Shown in pieces: positions 9,816-21,303 of a DNA stretch of 64,000 nucleotides. Positions within the stretch are counted from its first letter, which is position 1; every line of letters begins with the position of its first letter. Below the pieces are notes generated by a model. That model searched no databases. It was given only the letters and a program-made list of their open reading frames with translations, and had not been told where the DNA came from. The position numbers were made by a program, and so were the translations under genes. The stretch is from contig JAQSEB010000023.1 of NCBI GenBank assembly GCA_030063045.1, positions 6,138,001-6,202,000 of the forward strand, in the 5' to 3' direction. Origin of the DNA: Pratylenchus scribneri (lineage: Eukaryota > Nematoda > Chromadorea > Rhabditida > Pratylenchidae).

Positions 9816-10365
9816 TTATTTTTTCCAACTCTTTCTTTGATAGGTTTCAAAATTTACAATGAAACTCGCAAACAAATAATTTATTAATAAAATATAAGTG
9901 GGAACCTGCTGCTCTCCTTGATTCAATCCACCCATCATTAAAATATCAGCAAATTCATTTTGTGCCCCCTCAATTGGCAAATCATCAAAATTATTGTTTT
10001 GTTTCTAAAAATCGATTATTAGATTTATTTTCGAAAGATAATCAAACTGCTGGATTTGCCATAGAGTTTTCCTTTTGCCCCATTTCTAATTCGCGGTGAC
10101 TTTGCCCTTTCAATTTGGCCAAATCTTCGTTCAGCGTGACCATTTGCCGTTTATATTTTTGATCATTTCTCGCCATTTCCTCTTTTAATTCGGCCATTTC
10201 CTTTTTCATTTCAGCATTTTCCTTCCTCAATCCAACAAATTCCTGCTGCAATTTCGCATATTTTTCGTTCATTTCCGTGTATATTTTCATAATCGAAACT
10301 GTTGTAGAATCAGCAGATTGGTCTATTTCCGTTTTGACTTCCATTATCTGCTGGAAATCAATCAT
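9816..10365 (-). CDS. Coiled-coil protein, 5' end not resolved
   Basis: The main exon is 10048 to about 10355. It probably enters by the acceptor TTTCCAG just upstream of QIMEVKTEID. It encodes a long heptad-rich helix (EMNEKYAKLQQEFVGLRKEN and MKKEMAELKEEM). A second exon from 10004 follows a GTTTGA donor and continues in frame (NNNFDDLPIEGAQNEFADIL). It then either splices at 9906 or reads on to the TAA at 9816. Architecture and word use resemble the two plus-strand coiled-coil genes at 54.4 and 58.7 kb (KLKEEIA, NDKLKEE). No signal peptide or initiator exon was found. The function is unknown; oligomerisation or scaffolding is an inference. Confidence 0.6.
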
Positions 10366-10563
10366 TAAGAAAAGTAAAATTTACCATGAAATGGAATGAA
10401 ATGAACAACAATGCGAATGTCCCGTGTTTTGTGCGTTACTCGAAAATAGTTTAGAACATTTCAATTCAAACCATTTTACTAGTTTACAAATTTATGTTTT
10501 GAAATGAGTTTTAAGGGATTTTTAAGTGGCTAAATCCTAAACTACATTATTTTTTGTTTTAAT

Positions 10564-10656
10564 TTGAGTCCGGAACGGCGGGCCGGGCCCGGCCCGGAAA
10601 AAGTTTGTATAAAAACCGGGTACCCGGGCCCGACAAATCTGAAAAACCGGATTCTA
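10564..10656. mobile_element. hAT-like miniature element, 93 bp
   Basis: It is rich in CCGGGCCCGG words and flanked by a perfect 8-bp duplication, GTTTTAAT (10556-10563 and 10657-10664). The ends, TTGAGTCCGG and CCGGATTCTA, are imperfect inverted repeats. It belongs to the same family as the copy at 24460-24646. Confidence 0.8.
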
Positions 10657-10779
10657 GTTTTAATCCATAAAACAACCGAAAACGAAAACCGATTCGAATG
10701 TCTTAAACGGACTTTTTTAGGTGAAACATGGATGGTTACATCTAAATGTTTTCATTCAATTATTCTCTAGTAGAGAAAA

Positions 10780-11100
10780 GGAATATTGATGGAAGAAACA
10801 TTGCTAAGAGAAATTCAAAGAAAGAGATGAAAAGCAAATGAAAGAGAGTGTGTTGAATATGTGGTGCTTTTGGCTGTTTATTTGGTTGGGAAGAGTGCGG
10901 AAATAGGGGGCCTTTTGTGCCCTTCCAACGCATCTGCAATTTGCCCCCATTCATCCATCAAATTCCCTCTTTTCCTTTTCGTCTTCGGTTTTAACCCAGT
11001 ACTACAAGGTACTTGGCGTTCCTGACCAGGGAAACCTGTGTCCGAGGACAAAAACTTAACTTTTTGGAAGCTGCCTCTGGGGATATCCGGAGGCTTAAAA
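10780..11100 (+). repeat. Dispersed repeat family R, copy 4
   Basis: It has the same core and tail as copy 1 (tail GGGGATATCCGGAGGCTTAA). The minus-strand frame runs through the tail into MDEWGQIADALEGHK for 79 codons. It faces copy 5 head-on across about 300 bp of AT-rich spacer, repeating the copy 1/copy 2 arrangement. Confidence 0.85.
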
Positions 11101-11402
11101 GAAAAATAGAAATGCATAGCTGCAATTAGGGAAAAATGTGAATTTGTTAAATAATTTTGTGTAACTGTCTCAAATTCAATAATTTGAAAGTAAAATATTA
11201 AAATAGAAATTAAAATATTAATTAATATTATTAAGTATGATTTATTATTTTATTGAATTATAAAAATAATAATAATACAATAAAAAATATTTAAAAAAAT
11301 ATTTTTAATTATTTTATTTGTTTGTGATAACCAAATTCATTGATCTTCTTAAATATTTTCGATGTAAAAACAATAATATATTTAATTTCTAATAATATAA
11401 TT

Positions 11403-11660
11403 TAAGCACAACCCAACAATGTTGGGCAATGCAATTCCAAAATTTACTCCAAACCACTCAAAAAGAGGGTCGGAAACACCAAGTACCTCAAACTTGGGTA
11501 ATTAAACCAAAAATGAAAAGGAAAAGAGGGAATTTGATGGATGAATGGGGGCAAATTGCAGATGCGTTGGAAGGGCACAAAAAGGCCCCAATTTCCCCAC
11601 TCTTCCCAACCAAATAAAAAGCCGAATCCTCCACACATTCAACACACTGTCTTCCTTTTC
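11403..11660 (-). repeat. Dispersed repeat family R, copy 5
   Basis: It starts at CCCAACAATGTTGGG and carries the conserved frame ending NLMDEWGQIADALEGHKKAP on the plus strand. Confidence 0.85.
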
Positions 11661-11889
11661 TTTTGACTTCTTTATATTCAATTTGTCTAGCAATATTTCG
11701 TTCATTAATAAATGACGCTGCTATATCGATTTGAAAGCAGAGTTTTGCTTTCAAAGCAAAAGTGCCAGCAGAGTGCACGACCGACTCTATCCATCATCCT
11801 CAACCACTTTTTCTCCAGCAGAGTGAGAGGTCGATTTAGAGAAAAAGGTAGAAGGTGCAATTCACATTGAAAGGGAGACATTTTTGGCT

Positions 11890-12175
11890 TGAGGGAATTC
11901 AATATAAAGAAGGCAAAAGGAAAAGGAAGAGAGTGTGCTGGAAATCTGGTGCTTTTGGCTGTTTATTTGGTTGAGAAGAATGGGGAAATTGGGGCCCTTT
12001 TGTGTCCTTCCAACGCATCTACAATTTGCCCCCATTCATCCATCAAATTCCCTCTTTTCCCATTCATCTTCGGTTTAATTACCCAAGTTTGAGGTACTTA
12101 GTGTTTCCTATTCTCTTTATGAGTGGTTTGGAATAAATTTTGGAACTGCATTGCCCAACATTGTTGGGTAATGTT
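11890..12175 (+). repeat. Dispersed repeat family R, copy 6
   Basis: It is inverted relative to copy 5 and ends at CCCAACATTGTTGGGTAATG near 12170. The core is nearly identical to the other copies. Confidence 0.85.
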
Positions 12176-12742
12176 TAAATTTTTCGTTTTTAGGATAAAA
12201 ACATCATGAAAAACCTATCTTGATACGAATTAGAAAGTTAGAACACTATTACACGAGACAATGCGAACAATTCGGAATAACTATTGTCCAACAAATTTTT
12301 AAATGAATGCTCGGATGAAATTGATTTGTTTATTGAATGTTCGACTAAATATATAATTTTAAAAATTTGATTATAATTTTTAAAAATTGAATTATTGCAT
12401 TGAAAACATTGATTTTGCAAAAAGAATTATTGATAAAATTGTGCCATTATTTGATGCAAAATATTTGTTTTAGCAGTTTCACTTTTGATGTTTATTGATT
12501 ATGATAAAAGGCTTGAAATGACAGTTGTTGTCCCTAGGCCAAGGCACTTTATTAGATCCTATTTACTAATTCACCATTTGGTCCCATTTTATTTTTAATC
12601 GCCCATAGGGAAATAAATAGCCGATAGAATCGGAATGACTCGATGTTTTGAAGAATTTTTAATAACGTTCCCCGACTTGTTTGTCACCCTTTTTCCCATT
12701 CCAAGAATAGTCTGTCCATTAGCCTAATTTAGCTGCAAGGCC

Positions 12743-12750
12743 TATAAAAG
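12743..12750 (+). promoter_or_regulatory. TATA box (TATAAAAG)
   Basis: This is a textbook TATAAAAGG about 290 bases upstream of the ATG of gene A (13040). It is the best core-promoter candidate for the first member of the F-box-like cluster. It could instead have served the older frame at 12765-12947. Confidence 0.5.
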
Positions 12751-12764
12751 GCCTAAGGCATTCG

Positions 12765-12947
12765 TTGTGCTTTCACTTTTCATTACATCGCCGTCTTCGA
12801 ACAAAGCTTACATATTTGGCCGCAAATGCTGCACCCCTATATTTTCCCACCGAATATAGGAAGGAAACTGCTGGGACTGGCTTAGGCTCATTATACCGGA
12901 CTTCTTCCACAATCGGACTTTTAAGCCAAGAGTCCCCAATAATATAG
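12765..12947 (+). other. Orphan exon-like frame, possibly transporter-derived
   Basis: This is an open frame of about 60 codons without an ATG. Its stretch AAPLYFPTEYRKETAGTGLG followed by SLYRTSSTIG faintly recalls the loop after a transmembrane helix in organic-ion or sugar transporters of the MFS (P-T-E-x-R-x-x-x-x-G ... R-x-x-x-x-G). There are no flanking exons. It may be a relic exon or chance. Confidence 0.2.
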
Positions 12948-13039
12948 CCACACAAAATCTGTCCTCCAATCAATTAAATATATTTTATCAAATTTATTTA
13001 AAGTAATCTTATTAAAGAAGATTTATACAAATTTGAAAT

Positions 13040-15688
13040 ATGCCCAAATTGAGGCGTCGATTGCCGCCCGAATTACTCGCCGAAATTCACAAATGTTTGC
13101 CATTGGCCGATGCCATCAATGTTTTGGTGAATGTTCCCACCCGGGCAATTTACCAAAATAATTCGCCCAGAATGCGTCGCACAATTCAACGAATTAAAAC
13201 GGTTTAGAAAATAATATAATAATAAGCTTAAATTGAACAAATACCTTAATATTATATTTAAAAATGTATTTAATTCATTTATATTAAATTATGTTCCCCC
13301 ATTTTCCTCCAGTCACTTAAAGAATATGTTGGCACATTTTATGAGAGCGATGAGGAAAATGAAATAGAAGACATGATGGTTTACAGTGATGAGTTAAAAT
13401 GGAAGCCGGAATTGGATGCATTATTGCGTTATGGCAAATGGATGACATCAAAACGAGAATTGTTAATTGGCGCCTGGGGTAGCAGTGGCAACATTATTGG
13501 AGTGCCGGAAAATTTCGTCGAAAATTTGCTGTTGCATTTGTCAAATTCATGGTAAAAAATTGGACTATAATTTTAATTTGATGTCAATTTTTGATTGTTC
13601 TTTTGGATTTCTGGTCATCGTGTTGGGACATGAATGATATATAGCATTCAACTCCTCTAGATGAGCTGAGTTTGAAGAATCTGCAAAAAAATTTTGACGA
13701 AATTGTACAAAAAAGGAGTTGCAGTATAATTAAAAGCAAACATTACAAAAGTGAAGGGGGAATGTTGATTCGAAAATTTCGGAAAATTTTTTTAATCAAC
13801 TTTTTTTACAAATATTTTCCAATCTAAACTTAGCCTAAAGTTTTAGTTCAATGCATACCCTAGAAAATCGAAACTAAACATTAACTCCGGTAAAATTAAA
13901 AATGTCCATTTTTTATTTTTGAATGAGTTTTATGTGAAATCAATTCACTATCATTCATCGAGAGAGGTCGAATGATATATGGATTCATGTTCCGAATTCA
14001 ATGATCAGATACGGTATACACTTTTGGACTTTTATTTATCAAAAATATTTGTGTGATCGATTTTCTTCTCAATTTTTGGATTATTCTCGTTTAATGGTCA
14101 AATTATGGAATTAAAATTTTAAAAAGATTTAAATAAAATATGATTTTTGAAAATAATTTCAGTTCGACACAAATTATGCTGGAACGTGTGCAAATTAAAT
14201 TCGGGAGTGCAAAAAGAATAGCACTTCCAAAATTTTTAAAGCAATTATTTAGTGCAAAAAATCAGTATCGAATTGGAGGCCGAATTTTTTTCGAACCAAT
14301 TGAGCTGAAAACAGAAAATGGCCAAACTTTGTGCATTCATGATGGAGAAATGGTTGATGACATATTTGGCAGAGGAGGATATGAATTGAAATTAATTGTG
14401 GTGAATAAAGTGGACAGAAAAAAATGGTTTAATATTTCATTGAATGTGAATTCATTGAGGAAATTCATTCGTTCCTTACAGTGGAAATTGCAGGTTAAAA
14501 ATATTATCCATGTCACGAAATTTGGGCACCCGGAACCTTGGGCACCAAGAATGGCACCAAATTGGTGAAATAGCCTAAAGCTATTATAAAATTAATTTAT
14601 TCATCATTTAAAAGAATTATGTTCATTTTAAATGATGAATAAATTAATTTTATTATAGCTTTAGGCTATTTCACCAATTTGGTTCCCATAATTCGTGGTG
14701 CCCAAAGTTCGCTGGTGCCCAAATTTCATGGAACCAAAAATATCAAAATAAATTTATTGGAATAATTGTAAATAATTTTAATCCAGGCATTGGATGATAT
14801 TGCAGAAATAATACAAATTGATTCAATCAAACAAAATTACAATTACAACAAAATGAAATTGGAGCAAAATATTTATTGGAACTACCGTTTGGACATGTTT
14901 TTGCGTCGTGGTTCCATCTTTACCCAATTTCGTCATTTCAATTTCAAAATAAAGGAGTCAAGTTTGCTGAATTTCTATCCGGTCTATTATGCCGATTTTT
15001 TGTTCAATTATATTTCCAATACAAAGTAAAAAAAACAATTTCCCGTAAAAAGGATTTTGATTTATATTTTCAGACATCCAGAGGAATTTCTTGAATCAGT
15101 CGACATCAATTTTGAACCCGAACCCAATTATTCAGCATTATTTGACGATGAATTTTGGAAAGACTGTTACAAATACAAATACAAAGGAATACCAGAAGGT
15201 ATAAAAATAATTAATTCTTTTCATTGTTTTTTAAGGCGGAAAATATATAAATTCTGCTGACAAGAAAAAATTGCATATTCTTTCGATAAAAACTGCGCAA
15301 TCGGATAATAAACTGGAATTCACCTTGGCCAATATTCCGACCAAAGGGGCATATGAATTTGATGTTGATGTGCAATTCGAAAAAGGACCAGCACAAATTA
15401 TTGGAATTAAAATCCAACGGAGGAAGGTAAAATTACACGAGAGATTTAATTTAGGGAATAACTTAGAAATTATTTAAAAAAAAATATTTTGTTGAATGGA
15501 ATTTAAGATAATTAGAATACTTCTCATCCCAAAAAATATATATTCAATTTATTTTATAAATTTATTAGAATGATGATGATATTGCTGAATTGAAATGCCA
15601 ACATGAGTCAGGAAAGAAGAGGAAGGCAACAAATGATAATGGAGAAGAAGATCAACCAACATATTCTAGAAAAATAATCAGAAAATGA
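13040..15688 (+). CDS. F-box-like family gene A (468 aa, seven exons)
   Basis: The exons are 13040-13201, 13313-13551, 14163-14493, 14787-15025, 15074-15198, 15236-15426 and 15569-15688. All introns are GT-AG, phases are 0, 2, 0, 2, 1, 0, and the total is 469 codons with TGA. Residues 7-45 (RRLPPELLAE ... KCLPLADAINVLVNV) fit the F-box consensus, so binding to a Skp1-type protein is the likely role. Exons 2-3 and 4-6 encode two diverged copies of one module. Each has W-x2-x-LD-x-[LF]-LR-x-G, a phase-2 boundary after a short L-x-N or ISNTK motif, then LE-x-V-x-I-x-F and a beta-rich tail. The C-terminus is basic (GKKRKA), a candidate nuclear signal. No signal peptide is present. The substrate is unknown. 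Genes B, C and D are paralogs. Confidence 0.88.
14514..14735. mobile_element. Foldback element in intron 3 of gene A
   Basis: The inner arms, from 14557 (CCAAATTGGTGAAATAGCC) and ending at 14682 (GGCTATTTCACCAATTTGG), are a near-perfect palindrome of about 55 bp per arm around a short loop. Outer arms with GAAATTTGGGCACC extend the symmetry to about 105 bp each side. Confidence 0.85.
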
Positions 15689-15699
15689 TTGCGGATTCA

Positions 15700-16428
15700 G
15701 TTATTCAGATGGATGATGGATGAAGAATGAATATTCCATCAATAAATTTAAAATAAAGTTCTTTTCTGAATACTCCATTTTTCATGAAATCATTATATAA
15801 ATTAGCAAATGAACTATTGATAAATTGTGTCGTTAATTTGATACAAGATATTTATTTAAAAATTAAATAATTTGATTAATATAAGTGACGAGATTTATTA
15901 GAATTTTATTGGAATTTTTGGCAAGTTTAAAGTCGAATTCTTGACCATAAATTAAAAATAAAAAGGTTTAGATCTAAAATTATATAAAATAAATTTTATC
16001 TCTTATTTTCCATAATTTTTAAATTTTAATCCAATATTCTCCTTTAATTTTAAGCTAATTTTTAGAATTTTCAATTTCTAATTTGAACCATTTTTAACCC
16101 AATATTCTTCTACATTTTCTCTTATCAATCATTTTTCCCTTTAAATTAGGTCATTCATAAGAATGAAATGAAAAAAATGGATTCAATTTTCGCTTTTTTT
16201 GCTCCAATTAATTCGCCATCAGAGCAGAAAAAAAAAGGAAAAGTGTGAGAGGGATTTCGCTGAAATGGAATTGGAATGGGCGTCCCGCGCATAATGTGCG
16301 CGAATGGTTAACCCAAAATGTGATTAGATCAACGGAAAAGCGTGCCCTTCCGTGAGCATAAAATCTCCCAGGATTTCTTCCATAAATCCACACATTTCGT
16401 ATTGTGCAATTTGTGTGACCGAAAATAA
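15700..16428. other. Intergenic, gene A to collagen
   Basis: An AATAAA for gene A lies near 15740. The rest is AT-rich, ending in a less AT-rich 200 bp before the collagen ATG that probably holds its promoter. No TATA box was recognised. Confidence 0.5.
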
Positions 16429-19400
16429 ATGATTGGAAAGATGTTTATCGCCTCTCCATCCCGTACATTGGCGAATGTTGGCATTTTTGTAAGCATTTTG
16501 ACATTGTCCATTCTTGGGCTCTCCATCCCAATTCTCATCAATTGGGCCAATCAATTGAAGACAGAAATTGAGGGAAGATCGATCCAATTTAAGGTAAATG
16601 AGTTGATAAATATTAGGCAAAAAGAGATTAGGCGAAGATTCTATACCGACATTGGAACTTGGCCTATATCTAAGCGAGGCATCAACCAATCTAGGAAGGC
16701 GATATAGGATATACCATCCGAAAGCCTAAAGTATCCTCTAAAAAAGTGTCCTCTTAAAAGTGGCTAAAAAATTTATAATATATATTATTTTAAAAAAGTT
16801 ACATGTCTTTGAGTGATAAACACTAATCTTTTGATAAAGCTGCTTATTTACAAATTGTTATAAATTTTCAATTTTACTGCCACTTTTTAGAGGATATTTA
16901 GGGCTTTCAATAGGGCTTTCAAATGGCATATTGCCTTCCGAAATTGGTCATTGCATTGTTGAGATATGGCCAAAAGAATGGCCCTGGGTCTCAATCGTTA
17001 TATTTTGAGATAAGAAATAAATTTATAATCGTAATTTTTGGAGAAGAATAATGAAAATTTCTGTAGCAAAATTCCGAACAAATTTGGCAACAATTGATCG
17101 ATGCAGAGAAAGTGTTAATGCAAAATGGCATCATTGATCATCGTCGACAGCAGCAATCATCTTCGCCACACATCAATGGATTCAGTAATCGGCATCGTCG
17201 TTCCACCTATCAGCAGCATATTTGCCAAGGGTGCCATTCGTTGACTTGTCAATCCGGATTGCCTGGTCCAGGAGGAGTGCGTAAATTTAATTGCTTTATA
17301 ATTTTGGGAATGGGTCCATGGGTGGTTTTAATTTGCCGAAAACAATATTGAAAATGTTGAAAATATTTTAACGGTTCGAAAGTTTATCTTATACCCAAAA
17401 AATTTATATTCGCTCGATAGACTCTTAAAGATTCATCATTCAATTATATTTTGCCTGTTTTAACCAATGTAACATATTATTAACAATTAAACCAAAATTG
17501 GTTTAAACTAGGGTTGCGCCCCCGTCCCCGCGGGGGTCACCCCCGACGGGGGCCCCCGCGGGGGTTTGAGTCTCACCCCCGTCCCACCCCCGAAGGTCCA
17601 CCCCCGATCACTCCCGCCCCCCGAACCTCCACCCCCGCGGGGGTACGGGGGTGAACATACACCCCATATTATTGGATTTTTCAAGGAAAATGCAATATGA
17701 AAGGAAATTTTTAGCAGAATTTTGTAGGATTTTTAAATTTTCATTAAGAATTTTTCGCTGCGCGGCCATTTTTGGTTAATTTTTTCGCTGCGCGGCTCTT
17801 GATAATCTTCTGTTATGGATAATAGACCCCACAAAATCACTTTCTATGGTTAAATTAGGGTGCTAATCAAGAATCTGACATCCTTATAATCATATCATGC
17901 CATATTGAAGATTTATATAAGACTTTCCGGCAAAAAATGTCCGTCAAATTTTATTTGTTAAAGCAAATTTGGATGATGTGTAAGGTGAAAAAACAAAAAA
18001 CCAGCGAGGGACATTAGCATCTCGCCACCAATCTCATCGATTTTGACGAGCCTTATTAGCTCATCAGCCAATTAACCAATTTAAATGACCTAAAATATAT
18101 TTAATAGTCCCAAATCTTGGCTGTCCAATGGTATAATGATCATCCAAAACTTCAAAACTTTGGCCAAGATGGGGCCAAAAATTTAGAAAAATTGTTTGTG
18201 TATCTAGGCATCTAGGGCCATTTTGGCAAAACCATTACAGTTTGTAAGTTCAATATATCATTGGATAGCCGATACTTAGGGCTATTAAATGCACTATATC
18301 ATTTAATTTAAATTAGTAAATTGGCTGATGACTCATGAGCTAAGGCTCTTCAAATTCAAAATCACTGAGACGCTTGTGATCGAGACGCTAATGATAATGA
18401 TCCCAACCGTGTGTAACTGGCACCAACAAATTCAAATGATCCAGAACAGGAAGAAATCGAAGAGGAGATTGAATGAATTATGAATTAAAATTTATTTGCG
18501 CTTATAATTTATTAAAATTTTAATAAATTTTTCTTCAGAAATTTTTTTTTTTTTGAAAAATAAGACTTTTTAAAAAATTTTGGTCAACCCCGTACCCCCG
18601 CGGGGATCCCCGCGGGGGTCCCCGTCAAGGTCACCCCCGTCCCCGCCCCCGAAGGTGCCACCCCCGATCACCCCCGCCCCCGTCCAACTCGCCCCCGACC
18701 CTCGGGAGCGCAACCCTAGTTTAAACCGTTTAATACCCTTTAATTTTGATCAAACGCATAATAAATTATATACCATTCGTTCCGTCTTGACCAGCTCTAT
18801 CCAAATGGGAAAAAATTGTTTGTGAATGTAGGATAAACCCTTAAAGCAGTATATAATCATTTCACCTCATCAATGTATCATTTTTTCGATAATATCAACA
18901 ATTATTCGGCAAATTAATAATATCCATTCATTAATATTACATTTTATTGCATCCCCCTGGACCAGATGGAGAGCCTGGCGAGGTTTCTGGAAAAACTTTT
19001 ACTTGTAATTACCCTAAATTTTAGCCAGGAAAACAAGGTGCCTCAGGCGAGGATGGCTTTGATGTTCAATTGCAACCGGAGGCGGATTTGCCTTGCGTGA
19101 TTTGTCCAGCCGGGCCACCGGGTCAAAGGTTAAAAATTGCCAATGATAATTTGCATAAATTTGACACAAAACAGAGGACCACAAGGTGAAAGAGGCCGTC
19201 TCGGGGAGCAGGGAACTGCAGGTGAACAAGGCCCTGAGGGCAAATTGGGCATCGATGGTCCACCGGGACGATTGGGCCCTCCGGGTAATCCTGGCGTGAA
19301 GGGGCCAATGGGAAGGCCAGGTCCTTCGGGCGATCAAATCATTGCGGGTTTGGCCAATTTTGAGGAAAACATAATTCCCCCTTTTGTTTTAAGGCGTTGG

Positions 19401-20715
19401 CATCAAAGGCCCCCAAGGCCCACCGGGATCGGCTGGGCCAAAAGGTTGGCGAAATTCATTTGAAATTATTCAATATTCCTCATTTATAAAGGTCCTCATG
19501 GGCCACCTGGAAAAGCCAGTCGGTAAGTCATAAATAGTGGTAAATGGCAAACAAATAATACCGTATTTCTGTGTTACAAGCACCGACCTTATTAGAGATC
19601 TGAACTTATAAGCCCATGGGCTTCTAATAGAGAAAAAAAAATATAGTATTCCCACAATAAAAATTTATAGTGATGTGGGCATGCCAGGCAAGACGGGGCC
19701 ACCAGGACCACAGGGTCCAATGGGAGCACCGGGATTGGCAGGCGAAAATGGCGGATTCGGAGCACCTGGTGAACACGGTGAACCAGCCAGCTATTGTCCA
19801 TCGGTATGAATTTATTTGGAAAGAAATATAAATGGAATGGAAATTTGCACAAGCTCCAAACTCTTTACCGGGCCAACTTGACGCCTTTTATAATAACTCC
19901 TCAAAGACTGAACCTATTTTGATGATTTTAGTACCAAATTAAAAAGCAGTCTTTTGGATAACTATTTGATATTTAGTTTATTTAATTTGACTTAGAATTA
20001 GTAGAGCTAAAATGAAAAAGGCAAAGGAGGAGATGGAACAGTTCAACCACGTGAAATTGTATAATAACTTATCAAGGAATGAACCGATTTTGATAAGTTT
20101 TATATCAAATTAAAGGGTAGATTTTTATTCTCCATCGATACTAAATTTTCTTAAGAATTAATTAAATTATGCATAAAAAACATATAAAATGTCCATTAGT
20201 ATGGATTAGCGAAATTCACATTGTTTTTTTTTTGGCCATAACTTAATCTAAAAAAAAAAATAATATTTTTGGATAGCTAAAAGTCTGCTCTTTAATTTGA
20301 TATAAAAATCACTAAAATTGGTTCAGTAACTGATGAGTTATTATTAATTGGCTCGACAATGAGTAAGACTGCTTCGTAATTAGCCTTTAATTAAAAACTT
20401 CGGAAAATTTAGCCTTTAAATACAATTTTCCGAAAAACTTACTTTAATCACATTTTCGGGAATAAGTCTTTAATTAGAACTAAAACTTAGCATTTTAAAA
20501 TGTATTTTTAGAAGTGACACAAATTTCATTCATTTCCCATAAAATAGGATTGTGGCGTCTCCCATATAAAGGCGCCAAGTTTTGCGGTCGAAGAACCATC
20601 GCCAAAACCTGCAGTGGAACAACCGGTGGACAATGAGGAGAAAATGGATATGATGGAGACCGTAAAAGCCACAACCGAGGGATATCGAAGGCGAATGGTG
20701 CAGAAAAAACATTGA
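16429..20715 (+). CDS. Nematode cuticle collagen (351 aa, nine exons)
   Basis: The exons are 16429-16593, 17067-17280, 18966-18982, 19025-19128, 19175-19347, 19394-19444, 19492-19522, 19671-19803 and 20548-20715, all GT-AG and in phase, 352 codons with TGA. The N-terminus has a membrane anchor at residues ~17-40 ([20 protein letters not shown]), typical of the cuticle collagen N-terminal domain. RHRRS in exon 2 is a subtilisin-type processing site. Cysteines (CQGC, TC) precede interrupted Gly-X-Y blocks. A pair, YCPSDC, closes the triple-helical part, followed by an acidic then basic non-collagen tail. The product is a secreted cuticle component. Exon 3 is a 17-base microexon that keeps the Gly-X-Y register exactly. 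Intron 2 (1.7 kb) carries a transposon. Confidence 0.95.
17509..18718. mobile_element. hAT-like non-autonomous element in collagen intron 2, 1.21 kb
   Basis: The ends are TAGGGTTGCGC and GCGCAACCCTA. A perfect 8-bp duplication, GTTTAAAC, flanks it (17501-17508 and 18719-18726). Both subterminal regions are packed with CCCCCGCGGGGG-type words in inverted arrangement, and the middle is AT-rich with two TTCGCTGCGCGGC words. There is no transposase frame. Confidence 0.92.
19871..20360. mobile_element. Palindromic MITE family M, copy in collagen intron 8
   Basis: The left end is CCAACTTGACGCC, then TATAATAACTCCTC and TGAACC-x-ATTTTGATGATTTT. The same text comes back inverted at the right (ATCACTAAAATTGGTTCAG, GAGTTATTATTAATTGGC). 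Four more copies lie at about 26868-27190, 38820-39150, 55100-55440 and 57290-57640. Confidence 0.8.
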
Positions 20716-21303
20716 AAATTGGAATAATAAAAAGGAACAATTTTTATGCAATAAAAAATGAATAAAATATAAAAAAATCCTTTTAAAATATTCCAGTTTC
20801 GAATTTTCTTGACACAAAAGCTCAATAAAGTAGGAATTGAAGATGATGTTTGCTTTTGTCCAACTGTGGGTGGCGCTTCTTGTGCTTTCCAATTTGTGGT
20901 GGTGGAATGGAGAAAGTCGAAGGAATAGGCGGGGGAACATTTTGCACAAAATTCATTTGTGCTTGAGATTGAGATTGGGTGGAATTTCACAATTGATTGC
21001 AATTTTGGTGCTGGAATTGATGTGTTCGTTGCTTTTAGTCACAAAATTCCAATGAAAATACAAAAATGGAAGAATAAAATGTTGGTTATTCTCCGTGGAA
21101 ATAGAATCAAAAATGGAATGGAATGGAATGATATAAATGAAGGCTGGAGGGTGAATCACATTTGTTTATGACTTCCCTCTTTCTCTCCTTTTCGACAATT
21201 CCTATTGCAATATTTTATCAGCTTAAGAATTTAAGAATTTTAGATTCAAAAAATATTTCATTTTTAATTGAAAATTTTTATTTCCGCAATTATTTAATAT
21301 CCA

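Noticed and set aside
20822..20991. Minus-strand Pro/Gln-rich frame (NFVQNVPPPIPSTFSIPPPQ) resembling the secreted Pro/Gln-rich protein
   Set aside because: No start or upstream exon, no matching splice sites, and a stop just upstream; could be a relic but the support is too thin.
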